A stretch of 64,000 bases of DNA from Neckera pumila (GCA_963969595.1 OZ018416.1:4852065-4916064); one strand, 5' to 3'. Counted from the stretch's first letter, positions 13,526 through 26,696 are shown. Numbers and translations: made by a program. The notes: a model not told the origin generated them from the sequence alone.

Positions 13526-14280
13526 TGAACGTTTGGCGATTATTTGAATATTATATGCTTGCCTCAGATCAAGACCTCCAGCGTGCACAAAGATCGTCAA
13601 CTCGCTCAATTGGGCACTGATATAATTCTACGTACGTTTCAAGTGCTGAAGTCGTGGATTTTCACGAACGGAATTGACGTCGAAGATGAAAGTGGAGAGT
13701 CAATTCATCATGTACGAACAGACTCTTCATGAACGCCCATTCTAACAAAAAGAAACTCTCTCTCTGGCCAGAGTAGCGATTCAGGCAAGCAATTCAAGCA
13801 TGCACAATTCACAAGCTGCTTGAATTGAAGGCGGTGAAAGCGTGTTGTGCAGCATCATATGGAGTCCAGACCTCCAAAATCTATCGATACAAGGCGAACA
13901 ATATTTCCACCCACTGAGGACGACTGACTGACTGCATTTTTGAGCTTCCTCTTATCACTATCGATTGCTGTGTTTAATTTCGAGTTTTCTTCGACATACA
14001 TATGAGTTGACAAAAAATACCGTACACTTTCGTGAGAGGACTGTACCGTTTCCGTCAAGGTTTTCGTTGTATGACTGACCGGCGACGGACTCGTTGATGG
14101 ATTGGAAATTTCCGTCCGCATGCATTGAGACAGAGGGACCTGATTTCAACCCGCTTTTAACTTTAAAAGTCTGTAAGGAACCGTATGATCCGTACCATAT
14201 TTGACTTATAGAAGATGAATTACGTACAAAAATATGGTAGTGCATACATTATTGGAATGAAAATTCAACAATTAACACAT
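13526..14280. other. Upstream region of kinase A
   Basis: Presumed 5'-UTR and promoter of kinase A. It aligns with 26697-27235 upstream of kinase B, including a CT-rich tract and the block 'gttgtgcagcatcatatgga'. Homology ends near 13990; beyond it begins another repeat ('ggattggaaatttccgtccg' region) shared with 14330-14420 and 14740-14820. I cannot assign a TATA box or start site. Confidence 0.45.
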
Positions 14281-14822
14281 TTCATTTGGATGTCATTTTA
14301 ACAATACTATATGATCTGTCAAAGTTTTCATTGTATGACTTGGTTGGTGATGATGCGTTGTTGGATTGGAATTTTTTGTCCCCATACACTGAGACGTATA
14401 AAGGGACCTCATTTCAATTGTTTAACTTTGAAAGTCTGCAGGAAACTATACGGTCAAAGGCCATTTCATGTCATCTTTGATTGGCACAGAGGTTACCACC
14501 AAATTATCTTGATAGCATTTCAATGCACTCACATGCCTCAAAGTTCTTGATATAAGTGCCTTGAACCCCTTGCATGAGTGCCGTATCCGGCAGAGGGACC
14601 CCATTGCAACCCTTTTTGCAGTGCCATATAATATTCTTGCAGTGCCATATAATATTTTCGCAGTGCCATATAATATTTTCGCAGTGCCGTATCCGTCCAG
14701 GCGTTCGTTAAACTGCCTATGGCTTGACTGGCGAGTGCGACGGACGCGTTGCTGGATTGGCAATTTTCGTCCGCTTGCACTGAGACGTACAGAGGGACCT
14801 GATTTCAACCCCGGCTTTAACC
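14040..14822. repeat. Three related dispersed-repeat segments
   Basis: The block 'tggattggaawttttsgtcc ... gagac...agagggacctgatttcaac' occurs three times, at about 14086-14155, 14330-14430 and 14730-14820, and a fourth diverged copy lies near 30150-30240. The last copy runs into 'tttaacccctaaatgacgg', the dispersed terminal motif. Probably nested fragments of one transposon family. Confidence 0.5.
14618..14700 (+). repeat. 21-bp tandem repeat
   Basis: Three near-identical units of 'gcagtgccatataatatttt' plus one base, followed by a fourth partial unit. The period of 21 keeps frames open on both strands, which explains the short repetitive peptides predicted here. No sign it is coding. Confidence 0.8.
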
Positions 14823-15050
14823 CCTAAATGACGGACCTATGACCATTGATTTCAAACCTCACTACCCGTCCCTCAGTTTGCTACCATTTTGCAACAAGAT
14901 ACTTATGAAAAATTTTATGTTTATTTTTCAGAGATGAAATTACATGTTTTCTATACTTGGCAAAAACTTTAGATTTTTTTGTGGAAAATTGATTTTTTTG
15001 AGAATTTTTGAAGAAAAAGTGAAGAAAAATCACATCAAATAGAAAATAAT
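14818..15050. repeat. Inverted partner of the window start
   Basis: Reverse-complement match of 1-232. Shared landmarks are 'caaaatggtagcaaactgag' and 'ggtagtgaggtttgaaatca', read on the minus strand here. Confidence 0.7.
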
Positions 15051-15640
15051 TTCAAATTTTTTTGAAAATTTCACCATGTGTGTATTTTACAATAACAAAC
15101 ATCATGGTGTAAACTCAATATCCATGTCATTCTATAATTAGAAAGTAATAGACATTGAAAATATACCCAAAGTTCAAATTGCAATAAAATATTCATTATT
15201 TGGAATTTTTTCAAAATTCAAATTGGAGTAGTAACTAGAGTAGATGACCTTCATTTTGTTAGTCAGACTCAAACTCAAAAAAAAATCATTTTTGTGGAAA
15301 AATTTCAGATTTAGAGGAAGGAGCAACAACTTTCTAAAATACACTAAAATAGGCAAATTCTATGATCCGTTTCTTTTTAATAACTTCTCATTTACGAGAA
15401 GACACACTTGCAAGACTAGAAATTCAATGAGTACTCTTCAGAACCCACCTTGAAAGGTCAACAAGATAAATATGGATGAAAAAGTACTTTTGAAACAGAG
15501 TTGTCATATCGGACAAAATCGGACGAATTGGACGGAATCAGGAATGACTGGCTGCAAACTTTGGAGGTCAATAACTTTTGCAAAAATTATTCAAATTGGA
15601 CATATGAGATGTTTCTCGGCATCTATAGAAACTACGTTGC
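15051..15640. other. Intergenic, no gene seen
   Basis: AT-rich DNA with short random frames only. It separates the inverted repeat from the start of copy B of the segmental duplication. Confidence 0.5.
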
Positions 15641-17639
15641 AAATGATACAATGATTGTACTATGAATACTCATAAATAATATAAACAAACAACAAACTTG
15701 AGTTGATCCCCATAACCAACAATTTTAAGTAATATAGCACGGTGCCTAATTGTGATCCTAAACCAAGAGTATGATTAGTCAATGCAGTTGGATTGGTATT
15801 GGAAAGGAATGTGGAAGCAATGTTTTATGTATGTGCATTTTCTAAGGTATGGAATTAGGTTTGAGTACGGAATAAGTCCTATCTCCTTTATCGGATATTA
15901 AAAATTCAATTCTAGACTAGTGTGCCATGTGCCATTGCCACAATCAAAATAAAAGTAAAAGTAATTTTCTAATTTTAATTAATTCATTAAAACTTTGAAG
16001 TTCAATAACTTTCACAACTTAGATCCAAACACCACGAAACAAAGTCCGTACACCCTTCTTTGTAGAGCACTTTCCGATGATACTAAGAATATGATTGGGA
16101 ATACATTGTCCAGAAGATCATATCATACCAATCAAAACAAAACAAAACAAACAACCTGACTTAAGGTTTGGAGAGGAGTTGATACATGCTAATCACTCAT
16201 TAAAAATTTACATAAAATGGACGCAAGAATATCTAGATTTGGATATTAGATGATTGAATCACAAAATATTTTATATGCCTATCAAAATTGTCAGGACTAA
16301 TTGAGGAAATAGAAATTTTCAACAAAATTTTGACATGTTGTAGAAAAAGTAAGACACTTGCTTATAAATTCAAAATTCAAAATTTTTAAAATATTTTCTG
16401 ATTTTTTTAAATTTTCATCAAATTTCATAGCTAAAGAAATTCTTAATTAAAGTATCTTTTCAATCTTAAAGTAATAATTTTTTTTGGATTTTTTGATAAG
16501 AACTGATAAATGTTAAAATTTATTGAGTGAAATATCATTGACTAAAATTTGATTTGAAATATTTATGTTTTTTAATAATTTTTGCAAACAAATTGTAGAA
16601 ATTTTGAAAAATGTATAAAATATATATATAATTTTTGGAATTTTTTGGATAGTTTTGGAGTAAAGTATAAAATCTAAGTATTTGGATTTCTACTTTAGTC
16701 AGTGATATTTCACTCATTAAAATTTTAAAATTTGTGAAATCCTTATTCCAAAGTTCCAAAAAGAATTCTCAGTCCACAAACTAAAGAATCTTGAAAAACA
16801 ATTGCTTGTATTAAAAAGTTTTTTACTAATCAATTTGATTACATTAAAAATAAATATTGTAAATTTAAAAAAAATTGATTTATACAAGTATAATATTTCT
16901 ACCTCAACATGTTCAAAATTTGTTGAAAAAGCTAATTTCTCAATTAGTTATGGCAATTTTTGAAGTATATGAAACCTTATGAGTCATTGTACCTCCATTG
17001 CAAGGGAAAGAAAAATAGTGACAGAGAAATTGCATCCAAATTTGATGAAATTTGTTGTTGATTTAGCTAATTTTTTTGATGATTTTTCAAGTCAACAACA
17101 AATTTTGCAACAATCCTTCATTTCCTTCTGTTTTCTTTTCAAGGAGAATTTTACGGTCCAATATTTCAATCATCTATTGTGCAATTCCAAATTTTTATGT
17201 GTCTATTTTATGTGATTTTCTAATGTGCTTCCAGTGATAGTACTTTCAGGTACCACTTCCATGTAAATCAAAAGGTTTTGTAAACGATATTGAAGAATTG
17301 GAGTGGAAATGCTCTAGACAAGCAACTCTCCAATACAACAAAAGGCTTTAGATATCATTGTAGCATTGGCTCGCTTTTCAACTGAAGTCCCACTCAAATT
17401 TCTTCAAATTTGCTTTTGCCCATTCAAAGTCTCCTCAAATCCCATTCACATTCCAAAGCCAGCAAAGGACCACATTATTAGGTCAAACCTTAGATTATGT
17501 TGCCTTTTATTCTTAGACACATTCCATTAGAGAGGTTATTACAGTAAAGGAGGGTCATTTGCATTCATGACATCTGTATGAAGCAAGGGCCGGGACCAAC
17601 AATCAATATTATTTTAGAGAGGTTTATTACTTCAGAGAG

Positions 17640-18850
17640 TGCTACTTATTCGAAGTTCTATTGTATAATGGCGCATATTCAATAAAGGTGTATTTAAAAG
17701 AAAATGGGGGTGTATTTTTCTTACTGGATGTTCACCTCTGCCATAGGTTCTTAAAGAAACTCAGGGCAGCTTGAAATGTTTTGTCCTGTTACTTCAGGTC
17801 CGTCGGCCACAAGTGAAGCAAGCAATTGGTAACTGCGTGAGCCCCTCCTTCTCATCGTTTACCTTTAGCTGAAGGAGAAGTTCAGCTCCTGCACTCCCTT
17901 TCAAGATTGTTTCCAAACTGCGAAGACATTTTGTGGTTCTTCTTCAGTTGGGGGTTTAGAAGAACGCTTCCCTTACTTGGGCACTCGAACTTGTTATTGT
18001 TATGAGGCATCTGCTTGGGCTCGGATTGTGGCTCCCTCCCCGCTTCTTTGATTTTAGTTTCAGTTTGTCCTGTATTCTTCGGGGCTTGGTTGTGAAGGTC
18101 GAGGCTTCATCTCGAGCTTCCAAGTAACGTCCTCCCCCTTGCATTCTGGAATTTGGCACCTTGCCAAGTTTATGCGCAAGTGAATCAATTCACCCCAACC
18201 GTGTGTGCTTCTTGAAAGCACGTGATTTCTCCTTAGCTGAAATGTCGTTTCTTTTGCAGGATCGGGGTTCCTTGAAGTAGCAACATGGATGTGCTCTGCA
18301 TTTCTTTGTAAATTTTGTCTATCTGCTTTGCTTTGCTTCTGTTGTTGATGACCATGAACAGGGCGCTAGATTTCTTGATTTCGTCCCTTGGTTCCAAGGA
18401 GTCTGCTGATAACATGTTGACAGACTCCACAGCCGTATATATCCTTCCAACTCCATTTTGATGTCGATCGAATGTCGACCGCTGCATTTCACTAGCACTT
18501 CTGCTTGTGCAGCGTGTTTTCCCTTTTCGATGATGACCATGGTTTCTGGTTTAAACCTTAGTCTACAACTTGTTTTTTCAAGATTTTGCTTGACCCACTA
18601 TGGTGATGGTCTTAGGGTATAGATGTGTTAATGACAAAGATTGTTGCTTTTGCTTTATCTGACTTCCTCCGCCCTAAGTGTAGCCAAGAAAGATACAAAA
18701 TATTGTTTGTCAATTCCAATTCTAATATATTAAGCTTGTACACTCTTAAAATTGACTCACAATGGCAGTTTGTTTGTGTGCTGTGAGATGTTCGTTGTGG
18801 GCAACAACATTGTCTAAATGATTGTCTCCTAAACACTCCAACCTTTGCAA
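17640..18850 (-). other. 1.2-kb module shared by copies B and C, coding-like relic
   Basis: Matches 33740-34960 in the same orientation and is absent from the equivalent point of copy A (about 7760-7815). On the minus strand both copies keep similar peptides, for example LFMVINN and MQSTSMLLLQG, and also KLKLKSKKRGG. Frames are broken by stops in both. I do not recognise the protein; a decayed gene or transposon fragment would fit. Confidence 0.45.
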
Positions 18851-19204
18851 AATGACACTATGTGTTTACAAATAAGTTTTCCTCCATTTATTTTTGAATT
18901 GCAAAGTTCACAAATGCATTATGTGCTCAGTTTAGGGTCCAAGCTTAAATATATTAAGTTTGGACCTTGAATTGGTCCACAATTCTATATCTTGTTTTGA
19001 ATGAGCCAAGTAAAATATGAAAATGGTGATTTAATAGTTGGTGAATCAACAAACCTATAGACAATGCCACAAATGAAGTCTTGTTGTATAGAGCTCAAAT
19101 CTATTTGATTTCATTCTAAAGCTGCAAAACAATGTAGAAAAGAACCTAATGTCATCTTTGAATATTCCCTCAACTTTCCACCTATAATATATAGAAATGA
19201 CTTC

Positions 19205-21332
19205 TTTGCACATTTTGCAATTTTGCATTTGGACTTCCTGCACATTTGCAAGTTTTTTTCTTTTCCTTCAGTACAGGCTCTGTTTGCAGCCTATTTTCAC
19301 GAGTGGCAAGCACATGCGTTAGCTAGACACGGTTTTCAGTACATACTGGAGTTTGGCCTCATTGCATGCGTACTGTATTCTAGGAATCAGCAGAGTGGAG
19401 GTATTCCCCTCAGGTATCAAGAGGAGGTCGAATTATGACTTGCAGATGAAGTCGTAGGAATCCAGATGAAGTCGTAGCAGGCATTCCAGAGCCTGGAAGT
19501 GGCCACGGCTTCAATGAAATCACCGTAGTATAGTAGTGCATGATGTCAAATTGGTCCAACCTGCTGAAGCAACGAAAGAGGAAACAATATACCTCACCAA
19601 CATTGATTTCACGCTCGTGGAGCACGCGGAATGCTTCTTCGTGTTTTTGAACAACAAGGAGAGAAGCTCCGAAAACGTTTTCTCTGTTCTGGAGGACGCA
19701 CTTGCACGGCTGCTGGTGCCGTATCACTTCCTGGCAGGCAGGCTTTGAAGTGAATCTGGAGGAGGAAAGGTTGCAGGTGAAATGCAACCGGGCTGGTGCG
19801 GGCTTTGTGGTCGCATCTTCGGAACAGACCATTGAAGAGCTGCGCGATTTGAAGCTCGTCAACCCTGACTTTCGGAAGCTGGTGCCACCGCCTCCCGGTG
19901 ATGATGTCAGCCTAGTGGACGATTTCCTTGTCACGGTCCAGGTAAGAGTGCTGTCAATCTAGCTTTCCAATACTCGAACAGACTCTTCTAAGCTCGCGGT
20001 ACTACACTGATGGCATTTCCAGCAAACGATTTGGGTCATTATATTTGCATGGCAGAGATTTGACCGGATCTCAAACTCTCCATATATTATTTACGCAACG
20101 AATCATGTACAGGTTCAGCCAGGTTCAGATGCGGAGGATTCACCGTTGTGTTCCGGCACAGCCATTCTGTATTGGACGGCATGTCTGCAGGGCAATTCTT
20201 CAACAATTTCTGCAAGTTAGCTCGCGGAGAGACTCTCACTGTGTTTCCTGATCTGGATAGAACCGTACTTAGCCTCCGCGACCCACCAGCACCTGAATTC
20301 GCTCACCCTGAATTCTTCAGCATGAGGCACAGGATTCCAAGAGTATCAGACCGTGGTCAATATCAAATCCACATATCGCCTAGTGATTGCATCACAAAAC
20401 ACATCCCGATGTCACGGATGGAGATACAAATGCTAAAGACCATCGCCATGGCGGATGGAAGCATCAAGCGATGCTCCTCCTTCGAGGCCACCGTTGCCCA
20501 CATCTGGCAAGCAAGAACTCGCAGCCTCCACTTTAAGCCACACGAGCTCACTAAACTTTTGATTGCCGTCAACATCCGACCGAAAATGCAGCCCCCAATC
20601 CCCCCCACGTTCAGCGGCAACGCGGTCATCCCCGCCTATGTGAGTGCCCCTGCTGCTGAGGTTGTCCGGCAACGGCTCTCATTCTGCGTTGCCAAAGTTC
20701 AACAAGCCATTGCCAAGATAGATGAGCTTTATGTTCGGTCTGCCCTTGACTGGCTTGAGTTCCACCGAGGTATCCCAGCTATTGGCAGTACCAAGGATGT
20801 GCTGGTAACTGCATGACTTCGGGTGGGGGAAACCCGTTCATGTAGGGCAACCTTCGGGATTCACTCCCGATGACGCTATCGTTGTCTCAAATGGGTGTGA
20901 CGACGGCGGACTCCTCCTCTAGGTCAGCTTTCAGCCCCATGAGATGGTAAAGTTCAAGCAGTACCTCAGAACGTAACGAACTCGGCGTCCGTGCTCTTCT
21001 TTAGAGAAAGACACAAAATGTTTCACGCGTTCAGTCCGTTGCGGGTTTAAACTGTGTGCTGAATTGTACAGTATTGGACTTGAGTTTAGAACAATACTAG
21101 GTACACCCTGTTGCAAAATTTGCAACAATCCCTTCAGAGCAACCAAAGCTCTGCAATGTCATTAGGGTTAGGCTTACTATGAAGCAGTCACGCACGCACA
21201 GACAGGGGCGATGAAAAAAGGATGAAAAATCGGGATGGAAAAAATGGGATGAAAACTGACTATATTCGTGACAAAGGGTCATGACAGATCGCGTGACAAT
21301 CTGTACTTAATATAATAGATCGAAATGACTTC
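19205..21332. mobile_element. 2.1-kb foreign insert in copy B carrying an acyltransferase relic
   Basis: GAAATGACTTC occurs at 19194-19204 and again at 21322-21332, and the DNA on either side joins into one continuous match with copy A (about 8150-8185) if the middle and one repeat are removed. That is the signature of an insertion with an 11-bp target-site duplication, or of repair-mediated filler. The insert holds an intron-containing BAHD pseudogene, so it did not come from an mRNA copy. I see no clear terminal inverted repeats. Confidence 0.65.
19514..20976 (+). pseudogene. BAHD (HCT-like) acyltransferase pseudogene
   Basis: BAHD enzymes move acyl groups from CoA onto plant alcohols or amines. 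Recognisable parts in order: N-terminal VQPAEAT; LLVPYHFLAGRL; catalytic HXXXD as HSVLD at 20163-20177; DFGWGKP at 20815-20835; a C-terminal GDDGGL-like stretch. An intron of about 180 bases starts at GTAAGA (19942) at the place where BAHD genes often carry one. It is broken: the only suitable ATG (19514) is out of frame with the body, a frameshift lies near 19746, no acceptor near 20112-20123 restores the phase, about eight codons before DFGWGKP are missing with a frame change, and an in-frame TAG sits at 20920-20922. Closest subfamily is HCT or a related hydroxycinnamoyl transferase. Confident as a pseudogene; substrate unknown. Confidence 0.82.
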
Positions 21333-21430
21333 GTCTATCTACAAATGAAGGAAACACGACTTACTATTGACTTCCCTACAAAAAATTTGGCTTCAAGTAT
21401 TCTACTATTCAAAACATAAAACTAATACTG
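20977..21430. other. Tail of the insert and 3' flank of kinase B
   Basis: Up to 21332 this belongs to the inserted segment; after that it matches the 3' flank of kinase A ('tctacaaatgaaggaaa'). No gene. Confidence 0.5.
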
Positions 21431-24400
21431 TCATCTTACTCTTATTTCACTAAGCTCAAGCATACCACGAGTTGAAGAGCCTCCCCAAGAACTACCATCA
21501 ATTCTCCTTGATGAATTTATGAAAGAAGATTCACTCTCTACCTCCACTGTAGCAAGATTGTTGTTCCCAGATGCAAGCAACTTTATACTTTCCAAATAAT
21601 GTTCCTCCATCCTTGATTTTGGTGCCACTACTTGATAGTCACTTTCCCCTTGTAACATGGCCACTACTTGTTCTATTCTAGGTCGGATCTCGGCCTCGTT
21701 TTGAATGCAAAGGAGAGCAATGTTGATCAAACGATGCACTTCCACTTTTTCTTCTTCTTGTAGGCTCATTGTTGGATCAATCAACTCGATCAAGTTACCT
21801 TGTTGATGAAGATCCCAAGCCTAAAAGTCCAACAATCAAGATTGAAAATTATGACTTCAATCAACTCATGGATCTACAAATTAATTACTTTCAACATACT
21901 AGAAAATATCGAGGCTCAACATTTGAAAATCAAGATAAAAAAAAGCTTACCCATTTGGAAAGATATATCTTGTTTGCTTCAAGATTTTCGTCAATAATTC
22001 TTCGTCCACTTACAACCTCCAAACACAAAATTCCGAAGCTAAAAACATCTACTTTATCACTCAACTGACCAAATGAGGCATATTCAGGTGCCAAATACCC
22101 CCTGCAAATATGCAATCAATTCTATGTCAAAATCAAGATCAAAATTGCAACCTCTAGCCTTTCACATCTAATTTATGTATATAAAAACTTCATTCAAATA
22201 TTTGACACGAATGCAAGACTCTATGGTTAAGCCTTGTTGATGCAACTAAAGCAGAAAGGGGTAAAATTGACAAGGATCTAAAATGGTTTATATGTGCTTA
22301 TGGAAATCATCTTAGGATATAAATAATCATCATTCATAGATGTGAAGAATTTTAGCAAATTGCATGTTTAACCACCTTCTACCTCACCTCCTAATAGATA
22401 GCAAAACCAATTGGAACGATCACCAATAAACAACTAAATTCAAAAACACCATCACAGAAAACAAATAATTTTTGGCTTACTTGGTACCAGCCACATGCTT
22501 AGTGAGTATATAACTTTCTTCATCGGGAAACAAAAATGCCAATCCAAAATCTGCTATTTTGGTTTCATAGTTTCTGCTCAATAAGATATTACTTGGTTTG
22601 ATATCTCGATGAATAATTCTTGGTTGGGCAAGTTCATGCAGATAATGCAAACCGCGAGCAACTCCCAAGCAAATCTTCAATCGTATAGGCCAGCTCAAGA
22701 GGGCTTTGCTAGTACCCTGATTGGGACCTGTTAGGTATGGCAAAAACAATTGAGAGTAAATATAAGACTAGGCATCTTTCCATATATTCCTATGTTGGTC
22801 TTTGATCCAAATCAAGGATTATAAATTGCACATCATTGAAACTTTAAAAGCTGCAAAAGGTCCTTGAGATTGAAGAAAACACCTACTTTTGGTAAGAAAA
22901 CCATAATTGTGAAGAAAAAACAAATGCTATGCAAAAATAGAAATCATATTTGTGAGTACGCATAAACTTACAAAGAAGTATCTTTTCAATGTCATAGTTG
23001 TCAACATACTCGTAGACCAACAACCTTTGTTGTTCGCGGATGCAACATCCTTTCAAATTAACCAAATTTCGGTGTTTCATTCCAGTCAACAAAACAACCT
23101 CGTTCAAGAATTCATCTATACTTTGTGTCGTCTTGGCAAATAATTGCTTTACTGCCACTTCATTTCCGTTGGGCAGTATACCCTAAAAAAGTTAGAAGTA
23201 GATGTCATTTCCTTGAAACTTAAAATTCAAATTGGGGTCTAATTTGAAACCAAGAAACACTCAAATGGGTCTATTATGTACGAGTGCTTTCTAGAATTTG
23301 AAATTTACAACAAAGAATACTGGAATTATAGAGCCATTTATGATTGAAGTTCTGGCACAAGAGACTTCTAAAAGAATTCAGAATAGGCATAAAAAATCTC
23401 ACCTTATATACAGCTCCAAAAGACCCTTGGCCTAGCTTCATATCTGGATGGAAGTCTCGTGTGGCAATTCGAAGCTGATTGTAAGGAAAGATTGTAGGCC
23501 GCACTTCAAACTCTTCACACCCTGCATGAAATAATTGTACAATTAACTACTACTTTCCAAGCATACACCTTGTCAAAATAGATACACATTACATTCTATT
23601 TATATACTAATTAGATACATGGTACACAAAATAATGAAGAGACCAAGAAAAGTAGTCCTTAAAAATTGAAGCTTCCAGCAATAATGCTTACTTTTTTGAA
23701 GTTGAATCTCGCAATATTGTCTATATTTCTTGCTTCTATGGTAGAAAGCAGCTAGACCGGTCAATAGGACCATCAATGATGATATACTTGTCACCACAGA
23801 GATTATCACGATGTTACGGATTTTACGTTTGGCATCCTTACGTGCCATCGCTCTTAAATCATCTTCGGAGGTATATTTGCAAACTTGGGTACAAAAGCAT
23901 CTTGTTCCATCATCAGAGTTTGGAGCTTTGCAATAAGGATTCCCTTGGAGTCTGCCAAAGTTGACAATGTAAATCACTTACTGATGACAACTATGAGCCG
24001 CAACTCTAGTTCATATGAATTTAGGAAGAAAAAGAATCTCAAAATCTTCAAAAATCACTGTAAGTTCTCAACAGGACTTCATGGCACCACAAAATACTCC
24101 ATTGGCAACCAAATTGATAGAATTTTTTTTGAATCCTCAACAATTATAACATTTGGATTGAATTGATCATTCTCTAACATGTCCACACAGGCGCATACCT
24201 TATAATTGTGGTGGACGCTCCAATTTTTGTCACATTGTAGATTACTTGGCTAATATTGTTGTCCACCAATGAAAGAACACTTAGCTTTCCTGATGAGTTA
24301 GAAGATCTCATACTCAGGAAGCCTCGAGCAGAAAGGTCACTGATGTTTAGTGACCCATCGATTGAATTAGAATCTAGATACCTGGAATACCAACAAAACG

Positions 24401-26696
24401 AATCTCATGAGGCAATTGTCTTCCATAAATGTAAAATGTTGCATGTCGGTGCATTTTGCCCACAAGTCAACAATGACAATGATGCAGAGGGTTGAGTTGT
24501 GTATTGATTATACCTCTCATATATCAAATACATATGATACACATTGTGATGGGGATACTGTGAAAAATGCAGGGAAAATCAGCGAGCATTCTGCCCAAGC
24601 AACTTACAGTTCCTGGAGTTCCGAGCTGTTCCAGAAATCGAGAGCTGATCCAGTAAACGCGTTTGTGCTCAAGTTCCTGTTGGAAACGTTATAAAACAAA
24701 TTAGAGCATAATGGCTATTGGTACTTGGGTGCTACTGCTCCAGCTTTTAGCTGAAATACATCATCAGTTGCATGCATAGTTTTTTGAATCACTACATTCC
24801 ACTTGGTGCCTATCAGCATCTCAAACTTACACAGAGCGTAAGCGAGGCATGGTTTTCAGATCGGGCAGTGTCCCAGAAAAGTTGTTGTCTGACAAATCCC
24901 TGCCGACACCAGAACCACAAAATTAGTGGCCGAAAGGTTTGAAGAGTGTCATTCAAAGGTACACTAACCCAAATGAGTTCTAAGATGTAGTTGCCAAAAC
25001 ACACAATGGTCGGCCTAACTGCAATACAGAGCAAACCCTTATACAAAAATGTGAACCCTAGCTTCGCCACTCAGGAAGTGGAAGAAACTGCAAACTCGAG
25101 GCTAATGTTACGGGAACTCACAACACTTCAAGGCTGGTGACATTCGAAAGATTTGGCGGAGTTCCATTGAACCGATTGTGGGAAAGATCCCTGCATGCAA
25201 CCAGAATCAGGATGCAGATTCGGACACCAATTACCTAAAAAACAAAGCAAATCAGCATGGGCAGCAGCTAAACGCACTCTCTGATGTCGAGCATCCCGAA
25301 CCCTAAAGCCTAAATAGGGTTCTTACAATTGGACAAGTTGGGTCAAATACTGAAAGGTATCTTCAGGTATCACTCCGTCAAGGTTGTTGCTGGCAAGGCT
25401 GACTGTTTGGGCAAGACCTTTACTGCACATTGTAGGAAGTGGAAAGGTACCGCTGCTACTAAACCGATTGCCCCTCAGGTTCACGTTCATTAGACTCGGA
25501 AAGTCCGGAATTTCGCCAGAGAAACCATTGTCGTGAAGATCCCTGCGAAGACATCGATCAAGAGCAACACCATCAGAATATTTGAGTCGAAAATGAAATT
25601 CCAGACTAATTCAAATATTCTTCTTGAAAATTCTACGGACCAGCAAGGAATTTCTCAACGGGATGAATTAATGTTTCAATCAACAGAGGTGCCGTGCATC
25701 TCCTTCAATCACTCTCATAAGCTGGACTGCTGGAATCTATCAAGAATCTGACTCTTACAAGTTGTATAGGTTAGGCATAGATTCCAGCGTGTCGGGAAGA
25801 GTTCCCGTAAGGTCAGGGTTCCCTGTCAGCTCTCTGCAGCACAATGTCCACGTATCACCGTCAATGACCATGGTAGTGAACGAGGGTATCGACACATGGA
25901 TCTTGACCCTAAATCTCAAACCCTACAAAAGCACCCTTATGAACCAGCCCAGATGAATGAATTCGTGAAGACTCACATTGTAGTGAGAGTGCTGATGTTT
26001 CCGATTTCCGGGGGCAGAAAGCCTACTATGAACGCGTTGTCGAGGGTCCTGTTTGTCACCATTTAATTTTACCTCAAACTCTTCCAAAAATCCACAGTTA
26101 CTTCGGAAACGAAGTGCTCTCAAAACAATCACGACTTTCAATAAACGAAGTGAAAGAAGAACATCACTCACAGGCCTGTGATATAACAACTGCAATTTCG
26201 TTCGTTAGTGCTCCCATTATACTCCGTACAAGCAGCGTATTTCAGACAGTCCACTCCCCGCCAATTGGGATATTCCTTTTCTTCTGCGCTTTCCTGACTG
26301 CAAGGGTATGGATTTTGATCAGAGTTCCAGCCTTGCAAGTTCTCCGCTAGATGGGACGTGCTTTTATTCCATACTCCCCAGACGGCTTGCAGAGCATCCA
26401 CTGCCAAAGGAAAAACCACTATCAAAATCCCACTCGGCAACCGAAACCTTTAACAAATAATTTCAATTTCTGCTGCGACGTATGAACTCAAAAGGCGTCG
26501 TGAATGCGCACAGGTGTGAGTTCTCAACGTGATGAGGTCCTACAAGGAACTTACGTTGGTATTTGTCGTAAACCTGCCAGGTAAAATTTCCATTGCAGGT
26601 GAGAGGTGAAATTGAGAAGACGAGGAGAAGTGCGAAGAAGGAAGATTTGTGGAGAAGGAGACGCAGAAAGGACTTGGCAAACACTAGAGGACCCAT
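21431..26696 (-). CDS. LRR receptor-like serine/threonine kinase, paralogue B (15 exons)
   Basis: Model (minus): 26696-26555, 26400-26172, 26048-25977, 25833-25759, 25542-25327, 25190-25122, 24899-24831, 24676-24608, 24381-24199, 23951-23692, 23521-23403, 23182-22972, 22727-22481, 22101-21951, 21820-21431. Every exon matches paralogue A in phase, and all but exons 2 and 10 (each three codons longer) and 15 (12 codons longer) match in length; 833 aa, no stop. Signal peptide, LRR N-cap, about eight LRRs, Cys-rich juxtamembrane stretch, one membrane span and kinase are in the same order. [28 protein letters not shown] and APEYA are intact. The tail diverges most from A and extends to SEIRVR. It sits in the same direction as A about 8 kb away; the extracellular repeats differ at many exposed positions, so ligand preference may differ. 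Confidence 0.88.

Larger units (their letters stand above)
5145..13990. repeat. Segmental duplication, copy A
   Basis: Collinear with 15640-27235 (copy B), and in part with 30920-37905 (copy C). The non-coding part (5145-8240) and the kinase gene with its upstream DNA (to about 13990) both match, so the unit of duplication was larger than the gene. Copy A lacks a 1.2-kb stretch present in B and C (17640-18840; 33740-34960), and lacks the acyltransferase insert of B. Confidence 0.8.

Noticed and set aside
13196..13609. Reading straight through intron 1 of kinase A
   Set aside because: The frame is open in A, but in B the equivalent frame stops within the intron, and splicing 13384 to 13232 keeps phase in both.
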